Shown: positions 55,824-63,982 of the stretch, piece by piece
Layout: every line of letters begins with the position of its first letter
Numbering within the stretch: position 1 is the first letter of the stretch
From: Shewanella chilikensis
Lineage (GTDB): Bacteria > Pseudomonadota > Gammaproteobacteria > Enterobacterales > Shewanellaceae
Assembly: GCF_002836945.1 (NCBI RefSeq)
Contig: NZ_NIJM01000014.1
Location: 29,088 to 93,087, forward strand
DNA: 64,000 bases
Direction: 5' to 3'
Position numbers and translations under genes: made by a program
Notes under the pieces: generated by a model
Database searches by the model: none
Seen by the model: the letters and a program-made list of their open reading frames with translations, nothing else
Told to the model about the DNA's origin: nothing

Positions 55824-56459
55824 AACCGCCAGCGTTTGCAAGGCTTCTGCCTGCACCACGAATCTGAGCTCGGCGCCGCCGCTCAGGCTGTCGAAGGGAT
55901 AACAGGTAATCAGCGTCAATAGCCGCTCATCACTGCCCATCAACCAACGTGTCTCAGATTCATGCACTACTGCGGTAGCCCGTATTCGATAAAAATGGAT
56001 CTGACCATCCATGCCCTGCAAGCGGATCTCCTGCCCGACCCTGGCCCCGGCCAGAATCGCGAAATGGGTATCCCTGTGACCGGCAATCACTGTATTACCT
56101 GTCTCTCCGGCGCCGGCTCCCGAGAGCATCTGCGCCGGTCCAAAGGCCAGGTTACGGCCACTGGCCCCGGCCAGCACATAGAGTGGCTCATGCTTGCCTA
56201 TCCACAATTTGGCCGTAGGGTGAGTATCGGCCCAGGACCAGGGTTTGTGTGCCTGGCCGTCCGCCAGACTCTTGGCCCAGGCCTTTTCAATCAAAAACTG
56301 GGCGAACATGGCTTTGGCTTGCATATATCCTCCTTTAAACAGCATGGCCGAACCCGCCACGACCAGAACAACTATCACTATTGAGCCGATATCGCCAAAG
56401 CGCCCCCTATTGACCGAGGACATAGTGCCTGCTGTCAGGGCCTGGGGTGCCTGGCTCAT
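55815..56459 (-). CDS. Class GN sortase
   Basis: 214 residues. One N-terminal membrane helix (about 25-45). The sortase fold carries catalytic His128 (AGHRDTHF), Cys186 (LTLITCYPF) and Arg199 (ELRF), all intact. Class GN sortases occur in Gram-negatives, usually with a single dedicated substrate. The ATG overlaps the stop of the VIT-vWA gene (ATGA), so the enzyme and its presumed substrate are translated together. The 3' end overlaps the GGDEF gene by 9 bp, convergently. Confidence 0.93.
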   Translation of the reverse strand: MSQAPQALTAGTMSSVNRGRFGDIGSIVIVVLVVAGSAMLFKGGYMQAKAMFAQFLIEKAWAKSLADGQAHKPWSWADTHPTAKLWIGKHEPLYVLAGASGRNLAFGPAQMLSGAGAGETGNTVIAGHRDTHFAILAGARVGQEIRLQGMDGQIHFYRIRATAVVHESETRWLMGSDERLLTLITCYPFDSLSGGAELRFVVQAEALQTLAVSA

Positions 56460-58768
56460 TGCCCCGCCTCCTCACAAGCACGGCGGCCAAAGGCCCTGGG
56501 GAAAGCCGCCAGCATCAACGCCGCCAGCAAACTTGCCAACCCCAGCAGCAACATCAGCCGGCTGTCGGTGGCAGTTTGCGGCAACTGCCCCTGCCAGCCC
56601 TTGGGCGCATGACTGGCCACTTGCCCTTCCCGGGTCGCCGCGGCGTCCGGATTGACCGGGGCGACATCCACTGCCACCAGGCTGGTGTACGGACTGACCA
56701 AGTGGTACTTAAGCGACAGCGCTGTGACCTGGCGTTCAATGCGTTCACTGTTGGCAGCATCTTTGGCCAGCTCCAGCGCGGCTATCTGTTTTCCGGCCCA
56801 GATGAGATCCAGCCCTTTGGGCTCAGCCTTGGCATTGAGCGCCAGCTCCTGCTGCCAGAATTGGCCATCGATAAGACCGGATACGATAACTGCCTTGTGG
56901 GCATTGCTACGCTGTTTGATGCTCACCAATACCGGCTCACCCTGATAGAGATCCGGAATTTGTGCCGGCCAGTAATCCGGCACAGTGCCGTCAAGGTAGC
57001 GCAGCGACACATCTGTGATCCTGGGAGCGGAGATTTTTTCCAGCAAGGCAACCACCTTTTGCTCCACCTCCTGCATCTTGCCAATATAGGTAAAACTGCC
57101 CCGCCCCAGCTCGGCAGCGCGCTGCATAAAGTGGGAGTTGGGCGCACTGCCTATACCTATGGTAAACAGACGGTTGTCGCCGAGCCTGTCTTTAATCAGT
57201 TCAAATAGCGCCTGTTCATTGCCTACGGCGCCATCTATCATGAAAATCACTTGCCTGAGCGCCTTAATCTCACCTTTCGTGCCGACTTTATTTTGAGCGG
57301 CAAAATCATTGTTCAATGCCAGCTCCAGCGCCTTGGCCATCTCGGTACCACCGTTGGCTTCCAGGGCGCGAATAAACTGCTGCGCCCGACCTATATTGTG
57401 GGCCGTCGCCGGCAAAGAGTTGGCTGCCATGGTTTGCACTGCAGAGTTGAATTCAACGACATTAAAACTGTCCTCCGGTTTGAGACTGCTCAATGCATAC
57501 AGCAGTGCCTGTTTGGCCTGAACTATTGCATCTCCCCCCATGGAGCCGGAAGTATCTATCACCAGAATAAGCTCCCTGGGCAAGGACTTGGCCACCTCTT
57601 TGCTCTGTGGCGGCATCAACATCAATAGACTGTATTCATCCCTGACAGCTTGGCCTTCGATCTGCGCTAAAGAAGGTGCTGGGGTATGGGTCTGGCCTTG
57701 CTGGCTGAACAGCGCCGCTGCCGGCTTAACGCCAGGATCCGCTTGCCATTGCAACACAAAGTCGCTGTCGGCCTTGGTATTGTCTTGTTGCAGCTGCACC
57801 CGGATACGGCCATCACTCAGGGTTTGTTGGGAAATAGCATGATAAGGGGACTCCAGCGACAGCAAGGGAAAACCAGCATCCAGGATAATATCCAAACTGA
57901 GGCGATTATCCTGGCCACTGCTTGACGTATCGGGACCTATAGACTCAGAGCTTTCGCTATCAGCGCCGGTGAACATCTTTTCAAGGCCCGCGGCTTCAAT
58001 CACAGGGCTCAGCAACCGCGCCGCCTCTTCCACGCCCTTGAAGCTTTGCAGCATGCTTTGAGGCAGATAACGGGGCGTGTGGGTCATGGGAAAGCGCAGG
58101 CTGAACTGACCATCGCGGTAATCCAATGCCTGCTGGTAGCTGAAGCTGACTTTAAGAGTTTCCCCCGGAGCCAGATTGGCCACCTGAGTGGTGAACAGGT
58201 TGGGCCGCTCCTGACTCAATAGACTGGCGCGCTTTCCCTGAGCCTTGGCCTGCTCAAAAGTGCGCTTGGCCTCTTCCTTTGGTTGAATGACCCCCTCGAT
58301 GATCCGCTCACCTATTCTCAACTGCATGCTGTCCACTGCCGCCTCATTGGGCAGCGGGAACAGGTAACGGCCGTGGATCCACTCCTGGGTATCATTGGTG
58401 AATGACTGGGTTACGCTGACTCTGTTACTCCAGCCACTGATGCTCATACTGACTTCGGTTGCCAGTGCCGGGGCCTGAGTGTCGCCAAAAGCAAGCACCC
58501 CGGCCCCGGGCCACTGCGGATTATCAATCAGTTGAACTGTACCTTCCTGAGCCTGGGTACTTGCAGGCTCTTCGGCAAATTGGGGGCTATTCTCGGCCCA
58601 AGCTTCAACAGAGCTAACCAGGTTGAACACCAGCAGGGCCAACAGGGCAAAGCCTGAAAATTGCAGGGCGTTGACGGCCCTGCGTAAATAAGTATCCGAA
58701 TCGCTGTGACTGGCGGCGGGCATGCTCTGAAACTGCTCGTTTTCCTGCCGAGGGATATCCATATTCAT
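56456..58768 (-). CDS. VIT-vWA protein, dedicated sortase substrate (marine proteobacterial type)
   Basis: 770 residues. An N-terminal membrane or signal segment (about 35-58) is followed by a VIT domain (about 85-225), then a vWA domain (about 398-570) with MIDAS DTSGS at 405-409. The C-terminus is a sorting signal: LPQTA at 729-733, a hydrophobic stretch and arginines (FGRRACEEAGQ). The architecture resembles inter-alpha-inhibitor heavy chains. It is probably cleaved at LPQT-A by the adjacent sortase and linked to an unknown acceptor. ATG 58768 is preferred to TTG 58786, which has GAGGGAG directly after it. Confidence 0.93.
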   Translation of the reverse strand: MNMDIPRQENEQFQSMPAASHSDSDTYLRRAVNALQFSGFALLALLVFNLVSSVEAWAENSPQFAEEPASTQAQEGTVQLIDNPQWPGAGVLAFGDTQAPALATEVSMSISGWSNRVSVTQSFTNDTQEWIHGRYLFPLPNEAAVDSMQLRIGERIIEGVIQPKEEAKRTFEQAKAQGKRASLLSQERPNLFTTQVANLAPGETLKVSFSYQQALDYRDGQFSLRFPMTHTPRYLPQSMLQSFKGVEEAARLLSPVIEAAGLEKMFTGADSESSESIGPDTSSSGQDNRLSLDIILDAGFPLLSLESPYHAISQQTLSDGRIRVQLQQDNTKADSDFVLQWQADPGVKPAAALFSQQGQTHTPAPSLAQIEGQAVRDEYSLLMLMPPQSKEVAKSLPRELILVIDTSGSMGGDAIVQAKQALLYALSSLKPEDSFNVVEFNSAVQTMAANSLPATAHNIGRAQQFIRALEANGGTEMAKALELALNNDFAAQNKVGTKGEIKALRQVIFMIDGAVGNEQALFELIKDRLGDNRLFTIGIGSAPNSHFMQRAAELGRGSFTYIGKMQEVEQKVVALLEKISAPRITDVSLRYLDGTVPDYWPAQIPDLYQGEPVLVSIKQRSNAHKAVIVSGLIDGQFWQQELALNAKAEPKGLDLIWAGKQIAALELAKDAANSERIERQVTALSLKYHLVSPYTSLVAVDVAPVNPDAAATREGQVASHAPKGWQGQLPQTATDSRLMLLLGLASLLAALMLAAFPRAFGRRACEEAGQ

Positions 58769-58782
58769 TTCGTCGCTCCCTC

Positions 58783-59550
58783 TCAATTAGCGCTTTGTTG
58801 ATTGGCTGCCAGGGCAGCGCCCTGAGTCTGTAATTTCAGCGTGACCCGACGGTCAAAGAAATCGCTCTCGCGGCTCTGTTTGGCACTGAGGGGAGAGCTG
58901 GCACCAAAAGCCTGGGTTTGCAAGCGCTCTTGGGCAACGCCTTGACTAACCAAATAACTTTTCACCGCCTCGACCCGCTGCTCGGAAAGCGCCTGATTGT
59001 AATCAGAATTACCGCGGCGATCGGCGTAACCCGTCAGATCCAACATCAGCTCAGGCGACAGGCTCATGGCAAAAGCCAAATCGTCCAGCTGGCGGGCAAA
59101 GTGGGGTTCGATTTCGGCGGTGCCGGTACGAAACTGCACATTCATACCCACGATTAACTCTTCAAGCTGAGCAGCCCGGTCGCGGGAAAGCGCATTGAGG
59201 CGGCTCTGGGCATCGGCGTATTGCAACGATAACTCCTTCAGCGCTCGCTGCTTCTCACTGAGACTCGCCAGTTGTTCGGTTTGCTCGGCCAACTGTTGCT
59301 GCTGACTCTTGAGCTGCTCGTCATCGCCCACTGACTTACCCACTATGCCGCCGGTGAAGGCACCGATAACGGCCCCCACAGGTCCCCCAACCACGGCGCC
59401 CAGCAGTGCGCCTGTGCCAAAGCCGACCAATTCTTCGTTGTGATCTCTCTCCTGAGTCGGTAAGTTTGGCTGGCTGTCGGCGTGCGCCAGAGAAGAAGTC
59501 AGCAACAGTGATGCCATGATCAGGGAGGCTATGGGGGTCGTTTTCATCAT
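58783..59550 (-). CDS. pdsO: Sortase-system OmpA-family protein PdsO
   Basis: 255 residues from ATG 59550 (AAGGA 6 bp upstream; the frame is open to 59700). Signal peptide 1-24. A glycine-zipper segment (43-73) is followed by a coiled coil (about 78-133), then an OmpA-like peptidoglycan-binding domain (138-240: LTGYADRRGNSDYN, FFDRRV). It probably connects the outer envelope with peptidoglycan, a plausible site for the sorted protein. 14 bp upstream of the VIT-vWA gene and first of the operon. Divergent from pdsR. Confidence 0.92.
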   Translation of the reverse strand: MMKTTPIASLIMASLLLTSSLAHADSQPNLPTQERDHNEELVGFGTGALLGAVVGGPVGAVIGAFTGGIVGKSVGDDEQLKSQQQQLAEQTEQLASLSEKQRALKELSLQYADAQSRLNALSRDRAAQLEELIVGMNVQFRTGTAEIEPHFARQLDDLAFAMSLSPELMLDLTGYADRRGNSDYNQALSEQRVEAVKSYLVSQGVAQERLQTQAFGASSPLSAKQSRESDFFDRRVTLKLQTQGAALAANQQSAN

Positions 59551-59587
59551 CTCGATTCCTTTTGTCTTGTAGAACTTGCTGCCAAGT

Positions 59588-59689
59588 TGGCAGCGTTCCT
59601 CGTCGTTGAGATGATTAAACCCCATTGAAATGGCAAGTCTGGGGAGCAAAAATGGCACTTTGGCTATCAATTGTGGCAACAAAATGGCA
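59588..59689. promoter_or_regulatory. Five in-phase TGGCA boxes (candidate PdsR sites)
   Basis: Same-direction TGGCA copies start at 59588, 59631, 59653, 59674 and 59685, 43, 22, 21 and 11 bp apart, close to whole helical turns. Three extend to AAATGGCA. The first is half of a perfect palindrome, CTGCCAAGTTGGCAG (59579-59593). They occupy the pdsO//pdsR gap. Confidence 0.6.
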
Positions 59690-59710
59690 ATCGGAAGCAA
59701 CCGCTTTTTT

Positions 59711-59749
59711 CACGGCTAAAATCCTGTATAGTCACGGCTATTCACGGCT
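59711..59749 (+). promoter_or_regulatory. pdsR promoter region with three CACGGCT repeats
   Basis: TCACGGCT appears three times, with CACGGCT at 59711, 59733 and 59743, 22 and 10 bp apart. A -10-like TATAGT (59727-59732) lies between the first two. A -35 element is poor, suggesting activator-dependent transcription. Confidence 0.5.
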
Positions 59750-59768
59750 CGGCAGGAACAAGAGGCAG

Positions 59769-60461
59769 ATGAAACGCATTGCCATAGTGGAAGATGAAGC
59801 TGCAATAAGAGAAAACTACAAAGATGTGCTGCAATCACAGGGTTACTCTGTGCAAACTTACGCCAACCGCCCCGAGGCCATGCAGGCCTTCAACACCCGC
59901 TTACCGGATCTGGCCATTATTGACATAGGTCTGGAGCATGAAATCGATGGTGGCTTTACCTTGTGCCAGTCGCTGCGGGCGATGTCGGGCACCCTGCCGA
60001 TTATTTTTCTCACCGCCAGAGACAGCGACTTCGATACGGTTTGTGGCCTGCGTCTGGGTGCCGATGACTACCTGAGCAAAGATGTCAGTTTTCCCCATTT
60101 GCTGGCGCGGTTGGCGGCGCTGTTTCGCCGCTGCGAACTCGCCGGCAGCAGTGCTCCGGCCGACACCCTGATGGAGCGCGGCGCCCTCACCATAGATGCC
60201 AACCGAATTCAGGTATATTGGCAACAGCAGCCGATTGAATTGACAGTGACCGAATTCTGGATGGTGTACGCCCTGGCCAAACATCCCGGCCATGTGCGCA
60301 GCCGCACCGAATTGATGCAGGAAGCCAAGATTTATGTCGATGACAGCACCATTACCTCCCATGTAAAACGGATCCGGCGTAAGTTTATCGCTGCCGATCC
60401 GGCCTTTGACTGCATAGATACCGTCTACGGCATGGGTTATCGCTGGGATCCCGAATCTTGA
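59769..60461 (+). CDS. pdsR: Sortase-system response regulator PdsR (OmpR family)
   Basis: 230 residues from ATG 59769 (AGAGG upstream; the frame opens earlier). Receiver domain: Asp9 in EDE, phospho-acceptor Asp52 (IIDIGLEHEIDGG), Thr82 and Lys104. The C-terminal winged helix has SRTELMQEAKIYVDDSTITSHVKRIRRKF. It probably controls the sortase operon and itself. It overlaps pdsS by 4 nt. Confidence 0.93.
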   Translation: MKRIAIVEDEAAIRENYKDVLQSQGYSVQTYANRPEAMQAFNTRLPDLAIIDIGLEHEIDGGFTLCQSLRAMSGTLPIIFLTARDSDFDTVCGLRLGADDYLSKDVSFPHLLARLAALFRRCELAGSSAPADTLMERGALTIDANRIQVYWQQQPIELTVTEFWMVYALAKHPGHVRSRTELMQEAKIYVDDSTITSHVKRIRRKFIAADPAFDCIDTVYGMGYRWDPES

Positions 60462-62629
60462 AATTGCCCTCCTATCACCCGCCAATAGGCCTCAGAACCA
60501 AGACCCTGGTACTGTCGCTGTTTTTGCTGTGCCTGCCCTGGCTTGGTTATCAGTATGTGTGGGAGATGGAGAAATATCTGCGGCACGGCCAGGAGAAAAC
60601 CCTGGAAGGAACCACTCAGGCCCTGGCTACGGCGCTGCATGAAAGACCCAGGCTGTTCGACAGCCAGGCCAGTTTCCTCAATCAAGTGGAAAAGGGCCGC
60701 GATCTCTACGCCTACCCGCTCAACGGCCCCATTCAGCTGGATGGCCGCCTCAATGATTGGGAAGCTTACCGCCATCGCGCCATGACCTATGGCGAAGAAC
60801 ACACCCTGATGCGCTTGAGTGACAGCCAGTCAACGCTGAGCTTTACCCATATGGTCGGTAAATATGGCGGCTACCTTTACGGCTTTTTCGAGGTAACGGA
60901 TCCAAAGGTGATTTACCGCGGCCGCAACAGCCTGAGTGTGGATCGCAACGACTATCTGGCCATCGCCACCCTGGCCCCGGATGACCGTTTTCGCCGTTAT
61001 ACCATAGCCAACAAGCGCGATGGCTGGCTCAGCGCCTTCGAGTTGCCTGAAAATCCGGCGTTCAGCGCCCCGGTGACACCAGAGGTCCGCATTCAGGGCC
61101 AGTGGTTGAAAACCGATAAGGGTTACAATATTGAGCTCAGAATGCCGCTGGAGATGGTGGGCAGTAAACTCAGTTTTGCCATTCATGATGTCAACGACAA
61201 GAAGGGCCGCAGGCTGGAAGCCATAGTCGGTACCTCGGCCACAGACCGCGCCGACAAGCTGGGGACGGTTCTTGTACCATCACCGGAAATTGAAAGTATT
61301 ATCAAAGGTATGGGGCATAACAGCTCGCGGATCTGGGTGGTGGATGTCCATGGCCGGGTGCTGGCCAAGTCGGGCGATATTCGCGCCGATTCCAGTGTCT
61401 GGACCCGCTCGGTCGAGGAGGAGCGGCAACCGGAAAGCTTCTTCGGCAAACTGGAACACGACTATCTACACCCCATCTACTACACAGTGCTGACCAAGCC
61501 GCCTATGGATTTTATCGACTCACTGCAGGATTCGACCGAACTCGGCGGCAGCCATATTCGCCGGGCGCTGAATGGCCAGATGGCCTCCACCTGGCGCCTG
61601 ACACCGGATAACAAGGCGGTGGTGTTGGCAGCGGCCAGCCCCATCTGGATTGACGATAAGGTGATGGGCGCCGTGGTTGCCGAGGAAACCACCCATGGTA
61701 TCCGTACCCTGCGTAACCGGGCACTGGAGAAGTTGTTCAATGTGATCCTGACCGTGATGGCCATGGGTACCCTGGCACTGTTTGTGTTTGCCTCCGGGAT
61801 CTCCAGCCGCATTCGCAAACTCAGGGATCAGGCCGAGCGCGCCATCGACAGCCAGGGGCGGGTTCGCGACACCATTCCACCTTCAAAAGTGCGCGATGAA
61901 ATTGGCGATCTGTCGCGCAGTTTTGCCAATATCGTCAGCCGGCTGGGTCAATATACCCACTATCTGGAAAACATGTCCTCGCGGCTATCCCACGAATTGA
62001 GAACCCCTGTGGCCGTGGTGCGCAGCTCATTGGAGCACTTGAGTCTGCAGCAACTGGACAAGGACACGGCCAAGTATGTCGACCGCGCCCAGGAAGGGGT
62101 CAACCGCTTGTGGCTGATCCTCGCCAACATGAGCGAAGCCACCCGGCTCGAGGAGTCCCTGTCCCAGGCCGAGATAGATGAATTCCCGCTGACCAAGGTT
62201 GTGGCAGGCTGCGTCGCCGGGTATCAGATGACTTACAAGGAACAAGGTTTCGTGCTGGTGTTGCCGGATGAACCTTTGACCATGCGCGGCGTGCCTGAAT
62301 ATATCGCCCAGCTGATGGATAAGCTGATCAGCAACGCCATTGAGTTCAGCAAAGCCGATACCGATATCCGCATCAGCCTCAAGGTGCAGGGCAAACAGGC
62401 CCTGCTCAGGGTGGAAAACCAAGGGCCACTGTTGCCGGAAAACATGACCGAGCAGATCTTCGAATCCATGGTCTCAGTGCGGCCGCAAACGATGCAGTCC
62501 AAACCTCATCTGGGACTGGGACTTTATATCGCCAGGCTTATCACCGCCTTCCATGGCGGCCATATCAGTGCCAGCAACCTGAGCGACGGCTCGGGTGTCG
62601 AAATCCGGGTCAGCCTGCCGCTGCTTTAA
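60458..62629 (+). CDS. pdsS: Sortase-system sensor histidine kinase PdsS
   Basis: 723 residues. Membrane helices at about 14-32 and 428-448 enclose a large periplasmic region. Residues ~88-270 (PIQLDGRLNDWEAY, NDYLAIATLAPDDRFRRYTI, YNIELRMPLEMVG) resemble CBM9-like sugar-binding domains. HAMP 447-500, then HisKA with His512 (SHELRTPVAVVRSS), and HATPase with NAIEFSK and GLGLYIARLI. It starts with TTG 60458 overlapping the pdsR stop (TTGA). The ligand is unknown. Confidence 0.92.
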   Translation: MKLPSYHPPIGLRTKTLVLSLFLLCLPWLGYQYVWEMEKYLRHGQEKTLEGTTQALATALHERPRLFDSQASFLNQVEKGRDLYAYPLNGPIQLDGRLNDWEAYRHRAMTYGEEHTLMRLSDSQSTLSFTHMVGKYGGYLYGFFEVTDPKVIYRGRNSLSVDRNDYLAIATLAPDDRFRRYTIANKRDGWLSAFELPENPAFSAPVTPEVRIQGQWLKTDKGYNIELRMPLEMVGSKLSFAIHDVNDKKGRRLEAIVGTSATDRADKLGTVLVPSPEIESIIKGMGHNSSRIWVVDVHGRVLAKSGDIRADSSVWTRSVEEERQPESFFGKLEHDYLHPIYYTVLTKPPMDFIDSLQDSTELGGSHIRRALNGQMASTWRLTPDNKAVVLAAASPIWIDDKVMGAVVAEETTHGIRTLRNRALEKLFNVILTVMAMGTLALFVFASGISSRIRKLRDQAERAIDSQGRVRDTIPPSKVRDEIGDLSRSFANIVSRLGQYTHYLENMSSRLSHELRTPVAVVRSSLEHLSLQQLDKDTAKYVDRAQEGVNRLWLILANMSEATRLEESLSQAEIDEFPLTKVVAGCVAGYQMTYKEQGFVLVLPDEPLTMRGVPEYIAQLMDKLISNAIEFSKADTDIRISLKVQGKQALLRVENQGPLLPENMTEQIFESMVSVRPQTMQSKPHLGLGLYIARLITAFHGGHISASNLSDGSGVEIRVSLPLL

Positions 62630-62742
62630 GCTGCGGCCAACTTGAACAAGTCTCAAGCCCGCCGCACTGGCAATGACAAGATTCAATGTTAATATGCCTC
62701 AAACGGGCGCTCGCCCCGCCATCACAAACAAGAGTTGCATCC

Positions 62743-63921
62743 ATGAAGAAAGCCACCAAGCTGGTCTCACTCGGCCGGGACAAAAAGTGGAGCAAGGGAG
62801 TGATCAATCCTCCCGTGTTTCGAGCATCAACCGTTGTATTTGACAGCATGGAACAGATGCGCCACGCCACGGCCAATCGTGCCAAAGGGGAGATGTTCTA
62901 TGGCCGCCGCGGCACCCCGACTCACTTTGCCTTTCAGGCTGCTATTGCCGAACTCGAAGGTGGTGTTGGCACAGCACTCTACCCTTCAGGCTCTGCGGCC
63001 ATCAGTGGCGCCCTGCTGTCTTTTCTGAAGGCCGGTGATCACTTGCTGATGGTAGACAGTGTCTACGAGCCTACCCGGGATCTGTGCGACAAGCTGCTCA
63101 AGGGGCTGGGGATTGAAACCAGTTACTATGACCCCTTGATTGGCGCCGGTATCCGCGAGCTTATCCGCCCCAATACCAAAGTGCTGTTTCTGGAGTCTCC
63201 CGGCTCCATCACCATGGAAGTCCAGGATGTGCCGACCCTGTGCCGTATCGCCCATGAACATCAATTGGTCACCATGCTGGACAACACCTGGGCCTCCCCC
63301 ATCAATTGTCGCCCGTTTGAGATGGGCGTCGATATCTCGATTCAGGCCGCCACCAAGTACATAGTGGGTCACTCGGATGTGATGCTGGGTACGGCGACCG
63401 CCAATGAAGCACACTGGGATACCCTGAGGGAGAACAGCTATCTCATGGGCCAGTGCACCTCTGCAGACGATATCTTTCTGGCGGCAAGGGGGCTGAGAAC
63501 CCTGGGGGTGAGAATGGCGCAACATGAAAAAAATGCCCTCAAAGTGGCCAATTTCCTGGCCCAGCGCCCGGAAGTGGATCACCTGCGCCACCCGGCGTTT
63601 GCCAGTTGCCCGGGTCACGAGTTTTTCCAGCGTGACTTCAGCGCCGCCAACGGCTTATTTTCCTTCGTGCTCAAAGAGGGTAACCGCCAGGCGATGACCG
63701 CCTTCGTCGAAGGGATGGAACACTTCAAGATGGGATTTTCATGGGGTGGCTTCGAGAGCCTTATTCTGGCGATATCCGGCATAGAGAAATTGCGCACGGC
63801 AACCCAATGGGACAGCAGCAAGCCCCTGGTGAGACTGCATATAGGTTTGGAAGATCCAGACGACTTGATTGCCGACCTCGAACGAGCCTTCGAGCGTTAT
63901 CACGCCGCGATGCAGGCTTGA
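62743..63921 (+). CDS. metC: Cystathionine beta-lyase
   Basis: 392 residues (E. coli 395). A PLP-dependent transsulfuration enzyme: PLP lysine in QAATKYIVGHSD, LESPGSITMEVQDVP and FYGRRGTPTHF match MetC rather than MetB. It cleaves cystathionine to homocysteine, pyruvate and ammonia in methionine synthesis. The frame opens at 62686; ATG 62743 (MKKATKLVSLGRDKKW) matches the family start. 113 bp after pdsS; separate transcription is likely. Confidence 0.95.
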   Translation: MKKATKLVSLGRDKKWSKGVINPPVFRASTVVFDSMEQMRHATANRAKGEMFYGRRGTPTHFAFQAAIAELEGGVGTALYPSGSAAISGALLSFLKAGDHLLMVDSVYEPTRDLCDKLLKGLGIETSYYDPLIGAGIRELIRPNTKVLFLESPGSITMEVQDVPTLCRIAHEHQLVTMLDNTWASPINCRPFEMGVDISIQAATKYIVGHSDVMLGTATANEAHWDTLRENSYLMGQCTSADDIFLAARGLRTLGVRMAQHEKNALKVANFLAQRPEVDHLRHPAFASCPGHEFFQRDFSAANGLFSFVLKEGNRQAMTAFVEGMEHFKMGFSWGGFESLILAISGIEKLRTATQWDSSKPLVRLHIGLEDPDDLIADLERAFERYHAAMQA

Positions 63922-63960
63922 ACAGCAAAAAGCCCGCTTGAATGCCAATGTAGATCAGAT

Positions 63961-63982
63961 AAGGATCGGTTGACCGATCCTT
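63961..63982 (+). terminator. Hairpin after metC
   Basis: AAGGATCGG and CCGATCCTT pair around TTGA. Only CT follows, so it is a weak terminator candidate. The window ends 18 bp later. Confidence 0.5.

Noticed and set aside
56447..57208. Long open frame (253 codons) on the + strand
   Set aside because: Antisense to the VIT-vWA gene; codon choice and lack of homology show it is a shadow of the reverse-strand gene.
59661..59665. TGGCT as a sixth box in the pdsO//pdsR gap
   Set aside because: Mismatch at the last base and only 8 bp after the preceding box, out of phase with the others.
62986..63618. 210-codon open frame on the - strand
   Set aside because: Antisense to metC, which has a complete family sequence in the same region.
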